The translations under genes and the position numbers were made by a program. Below, piece after piece: positions 15,659-16,184 of a DNA stretch of 16,184 nt. The stretch is from UMGS1484 sp045661365 (GTDB taxonomy: Bacteria > Bacillota > Clostridia > Oscillospirales > Acutalibacteraceae). Positions within the stretch are counted from its first letter, which is position 1; every line of letters begins with the position of its first letter. The notes beneath the pieces are model-generated. The model saw nothing but the letters and a program-made list of their open reading frames with translations, had not been told where the DNA came from and ran no database searches. The DNA lies in the NCBI GenBank assembly GCA_045661365.1, contig JAZRFL010000152.1, positions 1-16,184 of the forward strand. The letters are read 5' to 3'.

Positions 15659-15735
15659 CAGACGGTCGGCAAAATACTAAGCAACAATCCTACCGAGGTG
15701 CTCCCCGTTGAACCGTCAAGAAATTGTGCTTCCAT
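15649..15735 (-). CDS. Possible 28-aa leader peptide before pflB
   Basis: An ATG one base past the predicted transcription start opens a 28-codon frame ending TVWAA. It has no room for a ribosome binding site and would be leaderless. Its TGA falls inside the 5' arm of the terminator-like hairpin. No run of one amino acid suggests classic amino-acid attenuation. It may be chance. Confidence 0.2.
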   Translation of the reverse strand: MEAQFLDGSTGSTSVGLLLSILPTVWAA

Positions 15736-15742
15736 TGACTTG

Positions 15743-15771
15743 AGTATACCATAACTTGTGGTTTTTGTCAA
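15743..15771 (-). promoter_or_regulatory. Sigma-A promoter of the pfl operon
   Basis: On the minus strand, TTGACA (15771-15766) and TATACT (15748-15743) are 17 bp apart. The expected start near 15736 gives a leader of about 145 nt. No clear Rex or CcpA operator was found. Confidence 0.9.
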
Positions 15772-15870
15772 GTTCAAAAGAAAAATGTTTTTTGTTTTGT
15801 TTTTTGGTAATATTGCAACAAAAGCCAAAGGGAGCAAAAGGGTGGGGGAAACTTGCGTGCTTCGCTGTTC

Positions 15871-15923
15871 CTCGCACTGCGAGCGCTCAGGCTCGTTACC
15901 CTCGTCAGAGGGAGCCGAACGAG
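15871..15923. repeat. Pair of GC-rich hairpins in non-coding DNA
   Basis: CTCGC/GCGAG at 15871-15883, then a nested structure: CTCGTT (15892-15897) with AACGAG (15918-15923), enclosing CCCTC/GAGGG (15899-15912). GGCTC/GAGCC is an alternative pairing. The local composition is far more GC-rich than the A/T-rich stretch before it. There is no T run, so it is not an ordinary terminator. Confidence 0.6.
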
Positions 15924-15970
15924 TTGAGTTTTCTTTTGGGGTTGGTATTTAAAACCCAAGTTGCCTTTTA

Positions 15971-16057
15971 GGGAGCCTCCCCTGTGTAAGGGGAGGTGGC
16001 AAAACCAAAAGTTTTGACGGAGGGGTTGTAAAACGGCGTGCGAACAATCCCTCAGTC
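15971..16057. repeat. REP-like intergenic repeat with three hairpins
   Basis: Three hairpins follow directly on one another. CCTCCCCT (15976-15983) pairs with AGGGGAGG (15989-15996). CAAAAC (16000-16005) pairs with GTTTTG (16011-16016). GACGGAGGGGTTGT (16016-16029) pairs with ACAATCCCTCAGTC (16044-16057) at 13 of 14 positions. The CCTCCCCT-GTGTAAGG-GGAGGTGGC core followed by GACGGAGGGGTTGT looks like a short palindromic repeat I recall from many gut Clostridia; that is from memory, not a search. Confidence 0.65.
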
Positions 16058-16075
16058 AGCTATGACATTCCGTTT

Positions 16076-16177
16076 GCGGTACCCAAAAGTTGCTACGGCT
16101 TGTAGCGCCTGCAACTTTTGACCGCGGCACCTCGTCGAAACGAACTTCGCTACATCGTTTTTGCCTACTGCAAAAAC
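16076..16177. repeat. Long stem-loop followed by a smaller hairpin
   Basis: GCGGT and CAAAAGTTGC (16076-16093) pair with GCAACTTTTG and ACCGC (16111-16125), with the inner hairpin GCTAC/GTAGC (16092-16106) sharing bases. After it, GTTTTTGC (16157-16164) pairs perfectly with GCAAAAAC (16170-16177). These complete the chain of palindromes in the 15772-16184 stretch, in which I see no gene; the short open frames there lack ribosome binding sites and run through hairpins. Confidence 0.6.
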
Positions 16178-16184
16178 TCATGCG

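Noticed and set aside
15756..15971. Short plus-strand open frames after the pfl promoter
   Set aside because: They overlap the pfl promoter and the hairpin-rich stretch, lack ribosome binding sites and resemble no protein.
15871..16177. CRISPR array
   Set aside because: The palindromes differ from one another in sequence and spacing; there is no repeated unit with constant-length spacers.

Overview
The window looks like a chromosomal segment of a spore-forming, fermentative anaerobe of the Clostridia, probably close to the gut Oscillospirales. The grounds are a SpoVM peptide, a SipL-type SPOCS/LysM protein (a clostridial spore-coat protein), pyruvate formate-lyase with its activase, Firmicutes-type AGGAGG ribosome binding sites, consensus sigma-A promoters, and a ThiI without a rhodanese domain. 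The genus cannot be fixed from sequence alone.

Layout. (1) 1-5191, plus strand: a compact operon of thiI (3' part), a CinA-class B sortase fusion, a second sortase-like protein that has lost catalytic residues, and a short-chain dehydrogenase broken by one frameshift, closed by a terminator. (2) 5195-7047, plus: a strong sigma-A promoter, a PfkB sugar kinase and a D-lyxose/mannose-type isomerase, then a terminator. (3) 7116-7427, plus: two tiny genes, a 47-aa membrane peptide and a 26-aa SpoVM, then a terminator. (4) 7430-8111, plus: the manganese exporter gene mntP with its own promoter and terminator. (5) 8115-9545, minus: a cytosolic right-handed beta-helix protein related to GH28. (6) 9549-11165, plus: sipL behind a very good sigma-E promoter, ending in a bidirectional terminator. 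(7) 11167-15771, minus: operon pflB-pflA-fruK-folA, with a consensus promoter and a leader of about 145 nt that carries a terminator-like hairpin and a possible leader peptide. (8) 15772-16184: no credible gene, but a string of hairpins that looks like an intergenic repeat element.

How it fits together. SpoVM and SipL both act at the forespore surface, where SpoVM anchors and SipL binds the coat ATPase SpoIVA, so the window holds two parts of the coat basement layer about 2.3 kb apart. PflB/PflA make acetyl-CoA and formate from pyruvate. FruK, the PfkB kinase and the isomerase feed sugars toward glycolysis.

The most unusual locus is the first operon. There an NMN-amidohydrolase/CinA protein is joined through an octalysine linker and one membrane helix to an extracytoplasmic class B sortase with intact His/Cys/Arg, next to a membrane-anchored pseudo-sortase. 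The joint contains an A-tract with a dnaX-like A AAA AAG heptamer, a nearby -1 frame stop and an in-frame internal ATG. The locus could therefore yield separate CinA and sortase as well as the fusion, or the fusion could reflect a one-base length change in the A-tract.
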